In this document: in pieces, positions 1 to 6,708 of the stretch
How the letters are laid out: every line of letters begins with the position of its first letter
Numbering within the stretch: position 1 is the stretch's first letter
NCBI GenBank assembly: GCA_964592965.1
Contig: CAZQJX010000066.1
Span: 1 to 13,127 of the forward strand
DNA: 13,127 nucleotides
Direction: 5' to 3'
Source: CAZKMM01 sp964592965
GTDB taxonomy: Bacteria; RBG-13-61-14; DRUE01
Notes under the pieces: generated by a model
What the model was told of the DNA's origin: nothing
Seen by the model: the letters and a program-made list of their open reading frames with translations, nothing else
Database searches by the model: none
Made by a program: the position numbers and the translations under genes

Positions 1-114
1 AAAATGCAAAAAGCTTCCCTGGAAGGTGACCAAAAGCTCCTTATGGAGCTACTTGAGCAAAAATCCAGGCTAATTGAGATGAAGCGCCTACACAGTAAAG
101 CCCAGCAGGCTTAA
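1..114 (+). CDS. dnaG: C-terminal end of an upstream gene, probably DNA primase DnaG (5' truncated by the window)
   Basis: An open frame enters at base 1 and ends at TAA 112-114, giving 37 residues. It is a charged, Leu/Lys/Glu-rich helix ending in LIEMKRLHSKAQQA. The extreme C-terminus of bacterial primase, the DnaB-binding helical tail, has this type of sequence. The gene directly before rpoD is dnaG in many bacteria (the dnaG-rpoD part of the macromolecular synthesis operon). The assignment therefore rests on gene order plus composition; no catalytic (TOPRIM or zinc) part is visible. The stop lies 25 bases before the rpoD start with no terminator between, so the two genes are probably co-transcribed. 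Another short-tailed protein cannot be excluded. Confidence 0.62.
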   Translation, partial: KMQKASLEGDQKLLMELLEQKSRLIEMKRLHSKAQQA

Positions 115-139
115 GATAAACTCGTGGGAGGAACTAGCG

Positions 140-1909
140 ATGCCGAGAAAGAAGAAACTGGACGGGCTGAACGAAATCTTCAAGCTGGGAAAGCGTCAGG
201 GGTATATAACCTATGATGACCTTACAGATTATCTGCCAGAGGATATGCTCAACTCTGACCAAATAGATGATTTAATTGATGTATTTGGCGAGATGGACAT
301 CAAGGTGGTATCTGAGCCACCGCAGGCAGAGCTGGAAGAGGAGCTGGCAGATATAGAGGAAGAAAAAGATGACACTCCAGTGGGAATGGAGGTTGGCTCA
401 CCAGATATAGACCCTGTTCGTATGTATTTGAAGGAGATGGGGAGCTATCAGCTTTTAGACCGTCAGGGAGAGGTTGAGATAGCCAAGCGTATAGAGGAAG
501 CGCGCAAAAAGCTGTATCGGGCTCTGGTCAGCTGTCCGTTTACCATTCAGGAGATTATTCAATGGGGAGAAAAATTTAAGCTGGAAGAGCAGGTTGAAGC
601 GGGCGAGCTAGACCCAGAGGATTTTGAGGAGATTATGGAGCGCTCTGGAGATGAGTTTGAGCTAGAGCCGGGTCAGAGCAAGAAGGAGCTGGAGAAGATA
701 ATCAAGAAGATTGCCCGCATTAATTCTCATCTTCGTGAAGACGAAAAAGCTTTAAGGAAAAAGCGCATAAAAGCTCAGGAGAGGAAAAAGCTTGAGCAAA
801 AAGTTAAAAAACGCAAGGACGAGCTGGTCAAACTGATTAAGGAAATCAATCTCAGCGAAAAGCAAAGAACACAGATGATCAATCATATTCGTGAGCTGGT
901 GGCAAAGGCTAATGGTGCGGAGAAGAAAATCAAAGATATAGAAAAGGACCTTGGCGTGAGCGAGGGAGAGTTCAACCGGCTTATATCCAAAGCCAAAGAG
1001 AATGCCAGAAGCAGAAGGTTGGTTGAAGACAAGCTGGGAAAGAGCTTTGAGGAGCTTCTTGAAATCAAGCGCAGGTTAAATCGTGCTAAAAAAGATATTC
1101 GCAGGGTAGAGGAAGAGGCACAGCTTCCGCTTTCTGAGCTGAGGCGGGTTTTAGTGGAGATAGAGGTGAACGAGGCAGAGATGCAAAAGGCAAAGAGCGA
1201 GCTCATTCAGGCAAATCTTCGTCTGGTGGTGAACATTGCCAAAAAATATACCAATCGTGGGCTTCATTTTTCGGATTTAATTCAGGAAGGAAATATCGGA
1301 TTGATGAAGGCGGTAGAAAAGTTTGAGTATCAGCGTGGTTATAAATTCTCCACTTATGCGACCTGGTGGATTCGTCAGGCAATTACACGGGCAATCGCAG
1401 ACCAGGCACGCACCATTCGTATTCCCGTGCATATGATAGAGACCATCAACAAGCTCATTCGCACCTCTAGGTATCTTTTCCAGAAGCTTGGCAGGGAGCC
1501 AACTCCTGAGGAGATTGCTGAGCAGATGGAATTGCCTGTTGAAAAGGTTCGCAAGGTTTTGAAGATCGCCAAAGAACCTGTAAGCCTTGAAATGCAGATT
1601 GGAGAAGAAGAAGACAGCAGACTGGGCGACCTGATTAAAGACGATAGCATTCCCGGTCCGCTGGATGTGGTTATTAAGCAGGATTTGGAGAAGCAAACAA
1701 GAGAGGTTTTAAGCACGCTCACTCCTCGTGAGGAGCGGGTGCTCAGGCTACGCTTTGGCATTGGAGAAAAATCCGACCATACTCTGGAAGAGGTTGGCCA
1801 GGACTTTGATGTCACCCGTGAGAGAATCAGGCAGATTGAGGCAAAGGCGCTACGAAAACTCCGTCATATAAGTCGTGCTCGTAAGCTCCGAGTGTTTATT
1901 GAACATTGA
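140..1909 (+). CDS. rpoD: RNA polymerase primary sigma factor RpoD (sigma-70)
   Basis: This is the housekeeping sigma factor (589 residues), which directs core RNA polymerase to -35/-10 promoters. An acidic region 1.1 spans about 1-80. Region 1.2 is at about 88-122 (DPVRMYLKEMG). A long, charged, helix-rich non-conserved segment runs from about 130 to 348. Region 2 is at about 351-425, with the -10 recognition/melting helix YATWWIRQAITRAIADQ near 406. Region 3 is at about 433-510 and includes the 3.2 finger (RLGDLIKDD). Region 4 is at about 524-586, with its HTH (VTRERIRQIEAKALRKLR) reading the -35 box. The full-length architecture with the large 1.2-2 insert resembles proteobacterial RpoD more than the short Bacillus form. 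The ATG has a good Shine-Dalgarno, GGGAGGA at 126-132. Its stop codon (1907-1909) overlaps the -35 box of the following tRNA promoter. The frame is intact. Confidence 0.98.
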   Translation: MPRKKKLDGLNEIFKLGKRQGYITYDDLTDYLPEDMLNSDQIDDLIDVFGEMDIKVVSEPPQAELEEELADIEEEKDDTPVGMEVGSPDIDPVRMYLKEMGSYQLLDRQGEVEIAKRIEEARKKLYRALVSCPFTIQEIIQWGEKFKLEEQVEAGELDPEDFEEIMERSGDEFELEPGQSKKELEKIIKKIARINSHLREDEKALRKKRIKAQERKKLEQKVKKRKDELVKLIKEINLSEKQRTQMINHIRELVAKANGAEKKIKDIEKDLGVSEGEFNRLISKAKENARSRRLVEDKLGKSFEELLEIKRRLNRAKKDIRRVEEEAQLPLSELRRVLVEIEVNEAEMQKAKSELIQANLRLVVNIAKKYTNRGLHFSDLIQEGNIGLMKAVEKFEYQRGYKFSTYATWWIRQAITRAIADQARTIRIPVHMIETINKLIRTSRYLFQKLGREPTPEEIAEQMELPVEKVRKVLKIAKEPVSLEMQIGEEEDSRLGDLIKDDSIPGPLDVVIKQDLEKQTREVLSTLTPREERVLRLRFGIGEKSDHTLEEVGQDFDVTRERIRQIEAKALRKLRHISRARKLRVFIEH

Positions 1910-1933
1910 GCTTATAAAAATTTTGATTATAAT
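1906..1933 (+). promoter_or_regulatory. Sigma-70 promoter for the tRNA gene
   Basis: A -35 box TTGAGC (1906-1911) lies 16 bases before a perfect -10 box TATAAT (1928-1933). Initiation would fall near 1940, about 6 bases before the mature tRNA 5' end at 1946. The -35 box overlaps the rpoD stop codon TGA (1907-1909). The position is read from sequence; activity is inferred. Confidence 0.72.
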
Positions 1934-1945
1934 ATTAAGCAGGCT

Positions 1946-2018
1946 GGGCCCGTAGCTCAGGTGGTAGAGCTGCCGGCTCATAACCGGTAGGTCCCAGGTT
2001 CGAGTCCTGGCGGGCCCA
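1946..2018 (+). tRNA. tRNA with anticodon CAT (elongator tRNA-Met; tRNA-Ile2 not excluded)
   Basis: A complete cloverleaf is present. The acceptor stem is GGGCCCG/CGGGCCC (1946-1952/2011-2017) with discriminator A at 2018. The D stem is GCTC/GAGC (1955-1958/1967-1970). The anticodon stem GCCGG/CCGGT (1972-1976/1984-1988) closes on a G-U pair. The anticodon CAT is at 1979-1981, and the T arm is CCAGG-TTCGAGT-CCTGG (1994-2010). Position 1 pairs normally with 72 and the anticodon stem lacks three consecutive G-C pairs before the loop's 3' side, so it is not initiator tRNA-fMet. Elongator Met is the likelier reading. A tRNA-Ile whose C34 is converted to lysidine by TilS has the same anticodon and a similar acceptor. 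The 3' CCA is not encoded (bases after 2018 are TT), so a CCA-adding enzyme is needed. Confidence 0.93.
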
Positions 2019-2070
2019 TTCATTAAATCAAAATGATAAAAACAGGCAAAAGATTTAAATATATTTTTTT

Positions 2071-2096
2071 AAAGGCACCGCTTTGGTGCCTTTTTT
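2071..2096 (+). terminator. Intrinsic terminator after the tRNA
   Basis: A perfect 9-bp stem AAAGGCACC/GGTGCCTTT (2071-2079/2085-2093) with loop GCTTT is followed by a run of T that continues through TTATTATTTTT to 2105. It lies 52 bases past the tRNA and ends only 25 bases before the next gene's start codon. Confidence 0.88.
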
Positions 2097-2107
2097 ATTA
2101 TTTTTAT

Positions 2108-2114
2108 AGGGGGA
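2108..2114 (+). promoter_or_regulatory. Shine-Dalgarno site fixing the GTG start of the DUF164 gene
   Basis: AGGGGGA lies 7 bases before GTG at 2122. It supports the GTG as the real start. It also means the mRNA must begin upstream of 2108, that is, in or before the terminator hairpin. Confidence 0.7.
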
Positions 2115-2121
2115 TAGTAAA

Positions 2122-2856
2122 GTGGCAAAGCTCTTAGAAGTGCTGGAACAGTTGCAAGAAGTGGACTTAAAGCTTTCCAGAATCAAACAGTTCATTGAAA
2201 ACTATGATAACCTGCAAAAGGAGCTTGACCAAGAAAAGCAACAGGCAAAACAGCGCTATCAAAACGAAAAGCAAAAGCTAGAAGATATGATAAAACTCAA
2301 AATGAAAAAAGAGCTTGACCTAAAACAAGGGGAAGAGCACATCAAAAAATGCAATGCCAGACTTTATTCAGTCAAAACCAACAAAGAATATGAAGCAACT
2401 TTAAAAGAAATTGAGGAGCAAAAGGAAAAAAATTCCCAGCTGGAAACCGAACTTCTAATACTTTACGACCAGATCGATGAAGAAGAGGTTAAACTCAAAG
2501 AAGCTCAAAAACAGCTTGAACAAGAGGAGCGAGAGATAGAGCAGAAAAAAAAGGAGCTGGAAGAAAAACTAAAAAAAGCCAGAGAGCTACTTCCTGATTT
2601 TGAAAAACAGCGCCAAGAAATTGTCTCTCAACTAAATTCTGATGCTTATGAAACTTACACTCTCATTCAGGAGAAATTCGGCAATCCCGCACTTACAAGA
2701 GTGATTGATGAAGTGTGCCAATCCTGCTTTAGAAGAATCCCTTCCCAGATGTATATTGAGGTGATGATGGGAGAGACGGTCTGGACCTGCCCCGGGTGCC
2801 ATAAAATCCTCGTCCACAGAGAAAAAGATTTTCTTCCCGAAGACTTCCCTTACTAA
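2122..2856 (+). CDS. C4-type zinc-ribbon coiled-coil protein, DUF164/CT398 family
   Basis: This 244-residue protein starts at GTG with a good Shine-Dalgarno. Residues about 1-175 are almost wholly charged heptad-like sequence, predicting a long antiparallel coiled-coil hairpin. The conserved motif NARLYSVKTNKEYEATLKEI (about 78-97) is typical of the family. The C-terminus carries two zinc knuckles, C199-x2-C202 and C223-x2-C226, which should bind one zinc ion. There is no signal peptide or membrane segment, so it is cytoplasmic. Known relatives include Helicobacter HP0958 (FlgZ), which binds RpoN and flaA mRNA, and Chlamydia CT398, which binds sigma-54 and secretion-system proteins. The family may therefore act as a protein or RNA adaptor, but the role here is unproven. 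It is followed after 2 bases by RNase HIII, indicating co-translation. Confidence 0.9.
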   Translation: MAKLLEVLEQLQEVDLKLSRIKQFIENYDNLQKELDQEKQQAKQRYQNEKQKLEDMIKLKMKKELDLKQGEEHIKKCNARLYSVKTNKEYEATLKEIEEQKEKNSQLETELLILYDQIDEEEVKLKEAQKQLEQEEREIEQKKKELEEKLKKARELLPDFEKQRQEIVSQLNSDAYETYTLIQEKFGNPALTRVIDEVCQSCFRRIPSQMYIEVMMGETVWTCPGCHKILVHREKDFLPEDFPY

Positions 2857-2858
2857 AA

Positions 2859-3731
2859 GTGAGCCAAACCACAAATCTTAGCTTCGCCTTTGATAAAGAA
2901 AAATGGAAAAAGCTTAAAGAATTCCTTTGCCAGCAGGGCGCCTTGATAGAAAAAACCTCTTTTGGGTATCGTGCCTGTTTTGAAGATGCAGTGATTAACT
3001 GGTACACTTCGGGCAGGCTTCTTCTTCAGGGAAAGGGGGCTTCTGACCTGGCAGAGGAGCTCTATCTTCGGGGATGGATTGAGACCAGCCTGGAGAAAAC
3101 TTCTCAGCCGAGAATCGGTGTGGACGAAGCAGGCAAGGGAGATTATTTTGGTCCGCTGGTCATCGCTGGGCTGGTGGTTCTGCCAGATAGCGAGTGGCAG
3201 TTAATTCGGCTAGGAGTAAGGGATTGCAAAGGTATGGCAGAAAGCACAGTGAGGGAAATTGCTCAAAAGCTGGAAAATTCTTTTCCTTGCTCCAAAGTAA
3301 TAATCACTCCTCAAAAATATAATCAGCTGTATGAAAAGATGAAAAATCTCAACCGCATTTTAGCTTGGGGACATTCTCGGGTGATAGAAAATCTTTTAGA
3401 GAAAAATTCTGTTTCGCTGGTAATATCAGACCGGTTTGCAAATGAAGGCTTTCTCAAAAAAGCCCTTATGAAAAAGGGCAAAAAAGTTAAACTTATTCAG
3501 CTTCCCAGAGCTGAAAGAGACCTAGCAGTAGCAGGCGCAAGCATTGTTGCTCGGGCAGAGTTCATCAATCAACTGGAAAAGCTTTCAAAAAAATACAAAA
3601 TGGAATTGCCACGAGGAGCCAGCAGTGCGGTTCTTGATGTGGGAAAGAAATTCATAGAAAAATATGGAGAAGAAAAGCTCCGCCAAATCGCAAAGCTACA
3701 TTTTAAAACCACTCAAAAAATTCTTTACTAA
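2859..3731 (+). CDS. rnhC: Ribonuclease HIII
   Basis: This enzyme endonucleolytically cleaves the RNA strand of RNA:DNA hybrids, removing R-loops and primers. It has 290 residues, normal for HIII. An N-terminal TBP-like substrate-binding domain (about 1-80, ending in SGRLLLQGKGAS) is the hallmark of HIII against HII. The catalytic domain opens with RIGVDEAGKGDYFGPLV. Expected acidic active-site residues are D89, E90, D191 (in VISDRFANEG) and D221 (in AERDLAVAGASIVAR). The C-terminus has the HF(K)TT segment seen in this family. The GTG start lies 2 bases after the TAA of the upstream gene with no Shine-Dalgarno visible, so translation is probably coupled to the DUF164 gene. No terminator follows it. 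Confidence 0.95.
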   Translation: MSQTTNLSFAFDKEKWKKLKEFLCQQGALIEKTSFGYRACFEDAVINWYTSGRLLLQGKGASDLAEELYLRGWIETSLEKTSQPRIGVDEAGKGDYFGPLVIAGLVVLPDSEWQLIRLGVRDCKGMAESTVREIAQKLENSFPCSKVIITPQKYNQLYEKMKNLNRILAWGHSRVIENLLEKNSVSLVISDRFANEGFLKKALMKKGKKVKLIQLPRAERDLAVAGASIVARAEFINQLEKLSKKYKMELPRGASSAVLDVGKKFIEKYGEEKLRQIAKLHFKTTQKILY

Positions 3732-3745
3732 CATTATTTTCTTAA

Positions 3746-3773
3746 TTGAAAACTTTTATTTGGCAAATATACT
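3746..3773 (+). promoter_or_regulatory. Sigma-70 promoter P1 upstream of the PBP1A gene
   Basis: TTGAAA (3746-3751), a 16-base spacer and TATACT (3768-3773) make a near-consensus promoter. Initiation would be near 3780, leaving about 235 bases before the PBP1A start. This is long enough for a structured leader or a separate small RNA. It lies just after the rnhC stop. The activity is inferred from sequence only. Confidence 0.6.
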
Positions 3774-3807
3774 ACCTGATTATGCCAATATCATCAAAAT
3801 AAAAGGA

Positions 3808-3950
3808 ATTTTGTTTCAGTTTTGAATAATTTAGTGCAACCTGTTAATCTTTTAATACAAGATGAGCGGAGATGAAAACTTTTCTTCATAAAAACTGTAA
3901 ACACCAAACCAGCTGGATTTTTAAACTGCTTTTAAAAGCTGAAACAAAAT
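3808..3950 (+). other. Long-range inverted repeat: candidate structured leader or small RNA
   Basis: ATTTTGTTTCAGTTTT (3808-3823) can pair with AAAGCTGAAACAAAAT (3935-3950) over 16 bp, with a single G-U wobble (U3820/G3938). The first 12 bp are a perfect inverted repeat. The stem encloses 111 bases in which short hairpins can form (ATCTT/AAGAT near 3847-3862, ATGAA/TTCAT near 3872-3888). It lies wholly between promoter P1 and promoter P2 and is not explained by any coding gene. I do not recognise an RNA family: riboswitch, 6S-like RNA and mere AT-rich chance remain options. No terminator follows it, so a transcript from P1 would run on into PBP1A. Confidence 0.35.
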
Positions 3951-3974
3951 GTGCTGAACATCACTCCTAAAAGT

Positions 3975-4003
3975 TTGAAAAGCAAAAATGCAGGCTTTAT
4001 AAT
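3975..4003 (+). promoter_or_regulatory. Sigma-70 promoter P2 of the PBP1A gene, abutting the start codon
   Basis: TTGAAA (3975-3980), exactly 17 bases and a perfect TATAAT (3998-4003) form the best promoter in the window. Initiation is expected at about 4009-4011, so the mRNA would carry at most about 6 bases before ATG 4015. A small inverted repeat AAAGC/GCTTT (3979-3983/3994-3998) lies within the promoter and could be an operator, but is too short to claim. Confidence 0.78.
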
Positions 4004-4014
4004 CGGATTTGGAA

Positions 4015-6708
4015 ATGAAGTTTTTTTCAAAGATTTTTAAATCTTCAAGGAAGGAAAAGCAGCAAGGAAAAAAGCCCAGATGGAAAAAGCTTTTTAAAAT
4101 TCTGGGAATACTTGCTCTGGGTATTTTTGTGCTTCTTTCTCTTGCTCTTGCAGGTCTTTACTGGTATTTCAGCCGAGACCTACCACAGATATATTCACTC
4201 AAAGATTACCGACCAAAAATCATCACCGAAATATACTCGGATGATGGCACCCTAATTGCGGAATTTGCCGAAGAATACCGCAAGGTTGTTCCTCTGGAAA
4301 AAATCCCTCCTTATGTGAAGAACGCTTTTTTAGCCATAGAAGACGCCCGCTTTTACGAGCACGAGGGGCTGGATTTTTATCGTCTTCTTGGAGCGCTCTG
4401 GCACGACATAAAGGTGGGAAGATTTGAGCAGGGAGCCAGCACCATAACAATGCAACTTGCCCGAACATTCTTTTTGAGCAGAAAAAAAGTCCTTACCAGA
4501 AAAATCAAAGAAATGATTTTAGCCTGGAGAATGGATAAATATCTTTCCAAAGACGAAATTCTCTGGTTATATCTTACTCAGATTTATCTTGGTCATAATT
4601 CCTATGGTGTGGAAGCTGCTTCTGAGCGCTACTTTGGCAAATCTGTTAACCAGCTTACACTTGCTGAAGCTGCTCTTCTTGCCACTCTTCCCCGCTCCCC
4701 TGCGCTTTATTCACCTATTTATCATTTTGACCGAGCCAAGCGCAGGCAAAAGCTGGTTCTCAGAAGAATGGTTGAAGAAGAAATGATTACCAAAGAGGAG
4801 GCAAAGCTGGCGGAACAGGAGCCAATTTTCATCAAGCTAAAAACCAATCCTTACTGGCAGGATAGCGCTTATTTTATTGAAGCGGTAAGACGGTATCTAG
4901 TTAAAAAATACGGCAAAGAAAAGGTTTTAACCGATGGGCTTAAGGTTTTCACCACAATGAATACAGACCTTCAGCGCTATGCCACTCAAGCGGTTAAGTT
5001 GGGGTTAGCTGGTGCGAACGGGCTTGACCATCGCCAGGGATATCGTGGTCCTATTCAAAAAATAAAAAAAGACAAATGGCTGGAATTCTTAAACGAGCAA
5101 GAAGCCAAACTAATGAGTCGCTGGAAATATAGGCTTTTAACTCAAGGCTTTAATCCTCTTCAGGAAATCAAAAGACCCACTCCACTTGATGGCAATGAAT
5201 GGTATAAAGGTCTGATTGTTAAGATAGACAAAAAGAAAAAAAGATTAAAAATTGCGGTCGGCAAGAGCTGGGGCTGGCTTTATGAAGAAGACTGCCAGTG
5301 GGCGCTTGCAAAGCCAAAGGAGAAGAAAAAACCTCTTGATAAAGTATTCCACCAGGGAGATGTTGTCTGGGTGAGTGTGATTGGGAAAAAAGAGAGCAAA
5401 AAGGGCACAGAATATAAATTTCAGCTGGAGCAAAAGCCTCTTGTTCAGGCAGGGCTTGTAGCTTTCTCGGTCAGAACTGGTGAAATAAAGGCACTGGTTG
5501 GCGGATATGATTTTAAAGAAAGCCAGCTTATTCGCCCGCTTCAATCACAGCGACAGCCCGGCTCAGCTTTTAAGCCCATTATTTACGCATCTGCTCTTGC
5601 TCATCCCACCAAAGGCTACACTCCCGCTACCATAATTTATGACACACCTATTATTTTTGATTATGTAGTGAAAACAGAAGAAGGTGAAGAAGAAAGAACT
5701 TGGCGACCTGAGAACTACGGAGGGAGATTTCAGGGACCAAAAACTTTCCGTAGGGCGCTGGAGCATTCCATCAACACCATCTCTGTAAAAATCCTTGATG
5801 ATATAGGAATTGATTATGTTCACAAATTTGCCCGCACGCTGGGCATTAAAAGCGAGCTGGCAAATGACTTATCTTTGGCACTTGGCTCAAGCCCGGTTTA
5901 TCTTTTGGAACTTGCTCGGGCATATAATGTTTTTGCTTCTGGCGGATATCTTGTTGAGCCGTATCTTGTCCGTCGCATTTATGACCGAGACGGCAATCTC
6001 TTAGAGTATCATCACTGGCAGGCTTCTGGGGAACAACCTGGCCAAGAGATTAAAGAAATGGATTTAACCCAGCAACAAGGAGAAACCGCTCAGGAAGAAG
6101 AGGTAAAAATCTCCAAACCGCTTAATCCCAAAGAAATAGGAGAGCCAACTTTTGAGGAATACTTAAAGGAGTTAAAGGAAGGGAAAATTCCTTCCATTGC
6201 AGGATTAAATCATCCAGTGGAGGGCAAGGAGGTTCTTAGCCCTCAAATTGCCTATCTTATGACTAATTTGTTAAAAGGAGTTATTCAGCGGGGAACTGGC
6301 TGGCGGGCAAAAGTAATAGGAAGACCGCTGGCAGGAAAAACAGGCACCACCAATGAGTTTCGTGATGCCTGGTTCATTGGCTATTCGCCAACGCTTATCT
6401 GCGGGGTATGGGTGGGGTTTGATAACTACACACGCTCTCTGGGCGAGTATGAATCTGGAGCAAAAGCAGCGCTACCTATCTGGATAAGCTTTATGAAAAA
6501 CGCTCTTAAGTCCCAGCCTGTTCTGGACTTTCCTGTTCCTGATGGAATTGAATTCGCCCTTATAGACCAAAAAACAGGCTTGCTTGCCAGCTCCTGCAGT
6601 GAGGATGTGGTTATGGAGGCTTTTATTGCTGGAACCGCTCCCAGCGAAAAAACCCCCTGCCAGCCTATGCCAGAAACAATGGACCTACTCCGCTCCCTTG
6701 ACCGCTAA
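4015..6708 (+). CDS. mrcA: Class A penicillin-binding protein 1A (bifunctional transglycosylase/transpeptidase)
   Basis: This protein polymerises lipid II into glycan strands and cross-links the stem peptides. It is anchored in the inner membrane and active in the periplasm. It has 897 residues from ATG 4015, with a basic cytoplasmic tail (1-28) and one membrane segment (about 29-52). The GT51 domain spans about 75-245: catalytic E109 in AIEDARFYEHEG, then QGASTITMQLAR and the stretch through LWLYLTQIYLG. An OB-like insert (about 395-475), as in Gram-negative PBP1A, precedes the transpeptidase domain. That domain has the serine nucleophile S517 in SAFK, S585-I-N587 (SxN) and K775-T-G (KTGT). 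A charged linker (about 670-735) between SxN and KTG also exists in E. coli PBP1a. An in-frame TTG at 4009 is an alternative start. No Shine-Dalgarno precedes either; see promoter P2. All catalytic motifs are intact. No terminator follows. Confidence 0.96.
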   Translation: MKFFSKIFKSSRKEKQQGKKPRWKKLFKILGILALGIFVLLSLALAGLYWYFSRDLPQIYSLKDYRPKIITEIYSDDGTLIAEFAEEYRKVVPLEKIPPYVKNAFLAIEDARFYEHEGLDFYRLLGALWHDIKVGRFEQGASTITMQLARTFFLSRKKVLTRKIKEMILAWRMDKYLSKDEILWLYLTQIYLGHNSYGVEAASERYFGKSVNQLTLAEAALLATLPRSPALYSPIYHFDRAKRRQKLVLRRMVEEEMITKEEAKLAEQEPIFIKLKTNPYWQDSAYFIEAVRRYLVKKYGKEKVLTDGLKVFTTMNTDLQRYATQAVKLGLAGANGLDHRQGYRGPIQKIKKDKWLEFLNEQEAKLMSRWKYRLLTQGFNPLQEIKRPTPLDGNEWYKGLIVKIDKKKKRLKIAVGKSWGWLYEEDCQWALAKPKEKKKPLDKVFHQGDVVWVSVIGKKESKKGTEYKFQLEQKPLVQAGLVAFSVRTGEIKALVGGYDFKESQLIRPLQSQRQPGSAFKPIIYASALAHPTKGYTPATIIYDTPIIFDYVVKTEEGEEERTWRPENYGGRFQGPKTFRRALEHSINTISVKILDDIGIDYVHKFARTLGIKSELANDLSLALGSSPVYLLELARAYNVFASGGYLVEPYLVRRIYDRDGNLLEYHHWQASGEQPGQEIKEMDLTQQQGETAQEEEVKISKPLNPKEIGEPTFEEYLKELKEGKIPSIAGLNHPVEGKEVLSPQIAYLMTNLLKGVIQRGTGWRAKVIGRPLAGKTGTTNEFRDAWFIGYSPTLICGVWVGFDNYTRSLGEYESGAKAALPIWISFMKNALKSQPVLDFPVPDGIEFALIDQKTGLLASSCSEDVVMEAFIAGTAPSEKTPCQPMPETMDLLRSLDR

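Noticed and set aside
883..1815. Minus-strand open frames of 107, 139 and 146 codons inside rpoD.
   Set aside because: They are compositional shadows of the conserved sigma factor, with no recognisable domains or ribosome sites.
2083..2110. Promoter TTGGTG-16-TATAGG for the DUF164 gene.
   Set aside because: It uses the terminator arm as -35, and its start near 2117 would remove the Shine-Dalgarno at 2108-2114.
3872..3970. Possible 32-residue ORF (ATG 3872 to TAA 3968-3970) in the PBP1A leader.
   Set aside because: It has no properly spaced Shine-Dalgarno, its composition is that of AT-rich spacer, and its 3' half coincides with the inverted repeat. A leader peptide cannot be ruled out but there is no positive evidence.
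4009..4011. TTG 4009 as the PBP1A start.
   Set aside because: ATG 4015 is two codons later and a stronger initiator. TTG remains possible if the transcript starts exactly there.
6060..6220. Charged low-complexity stretch between the SxN and KTG motifs of PBP1A as a novel insertion.
   Set aside because: E. coli-type PBP1a proteins carry a linker of similar size and place, so it is ordinary.
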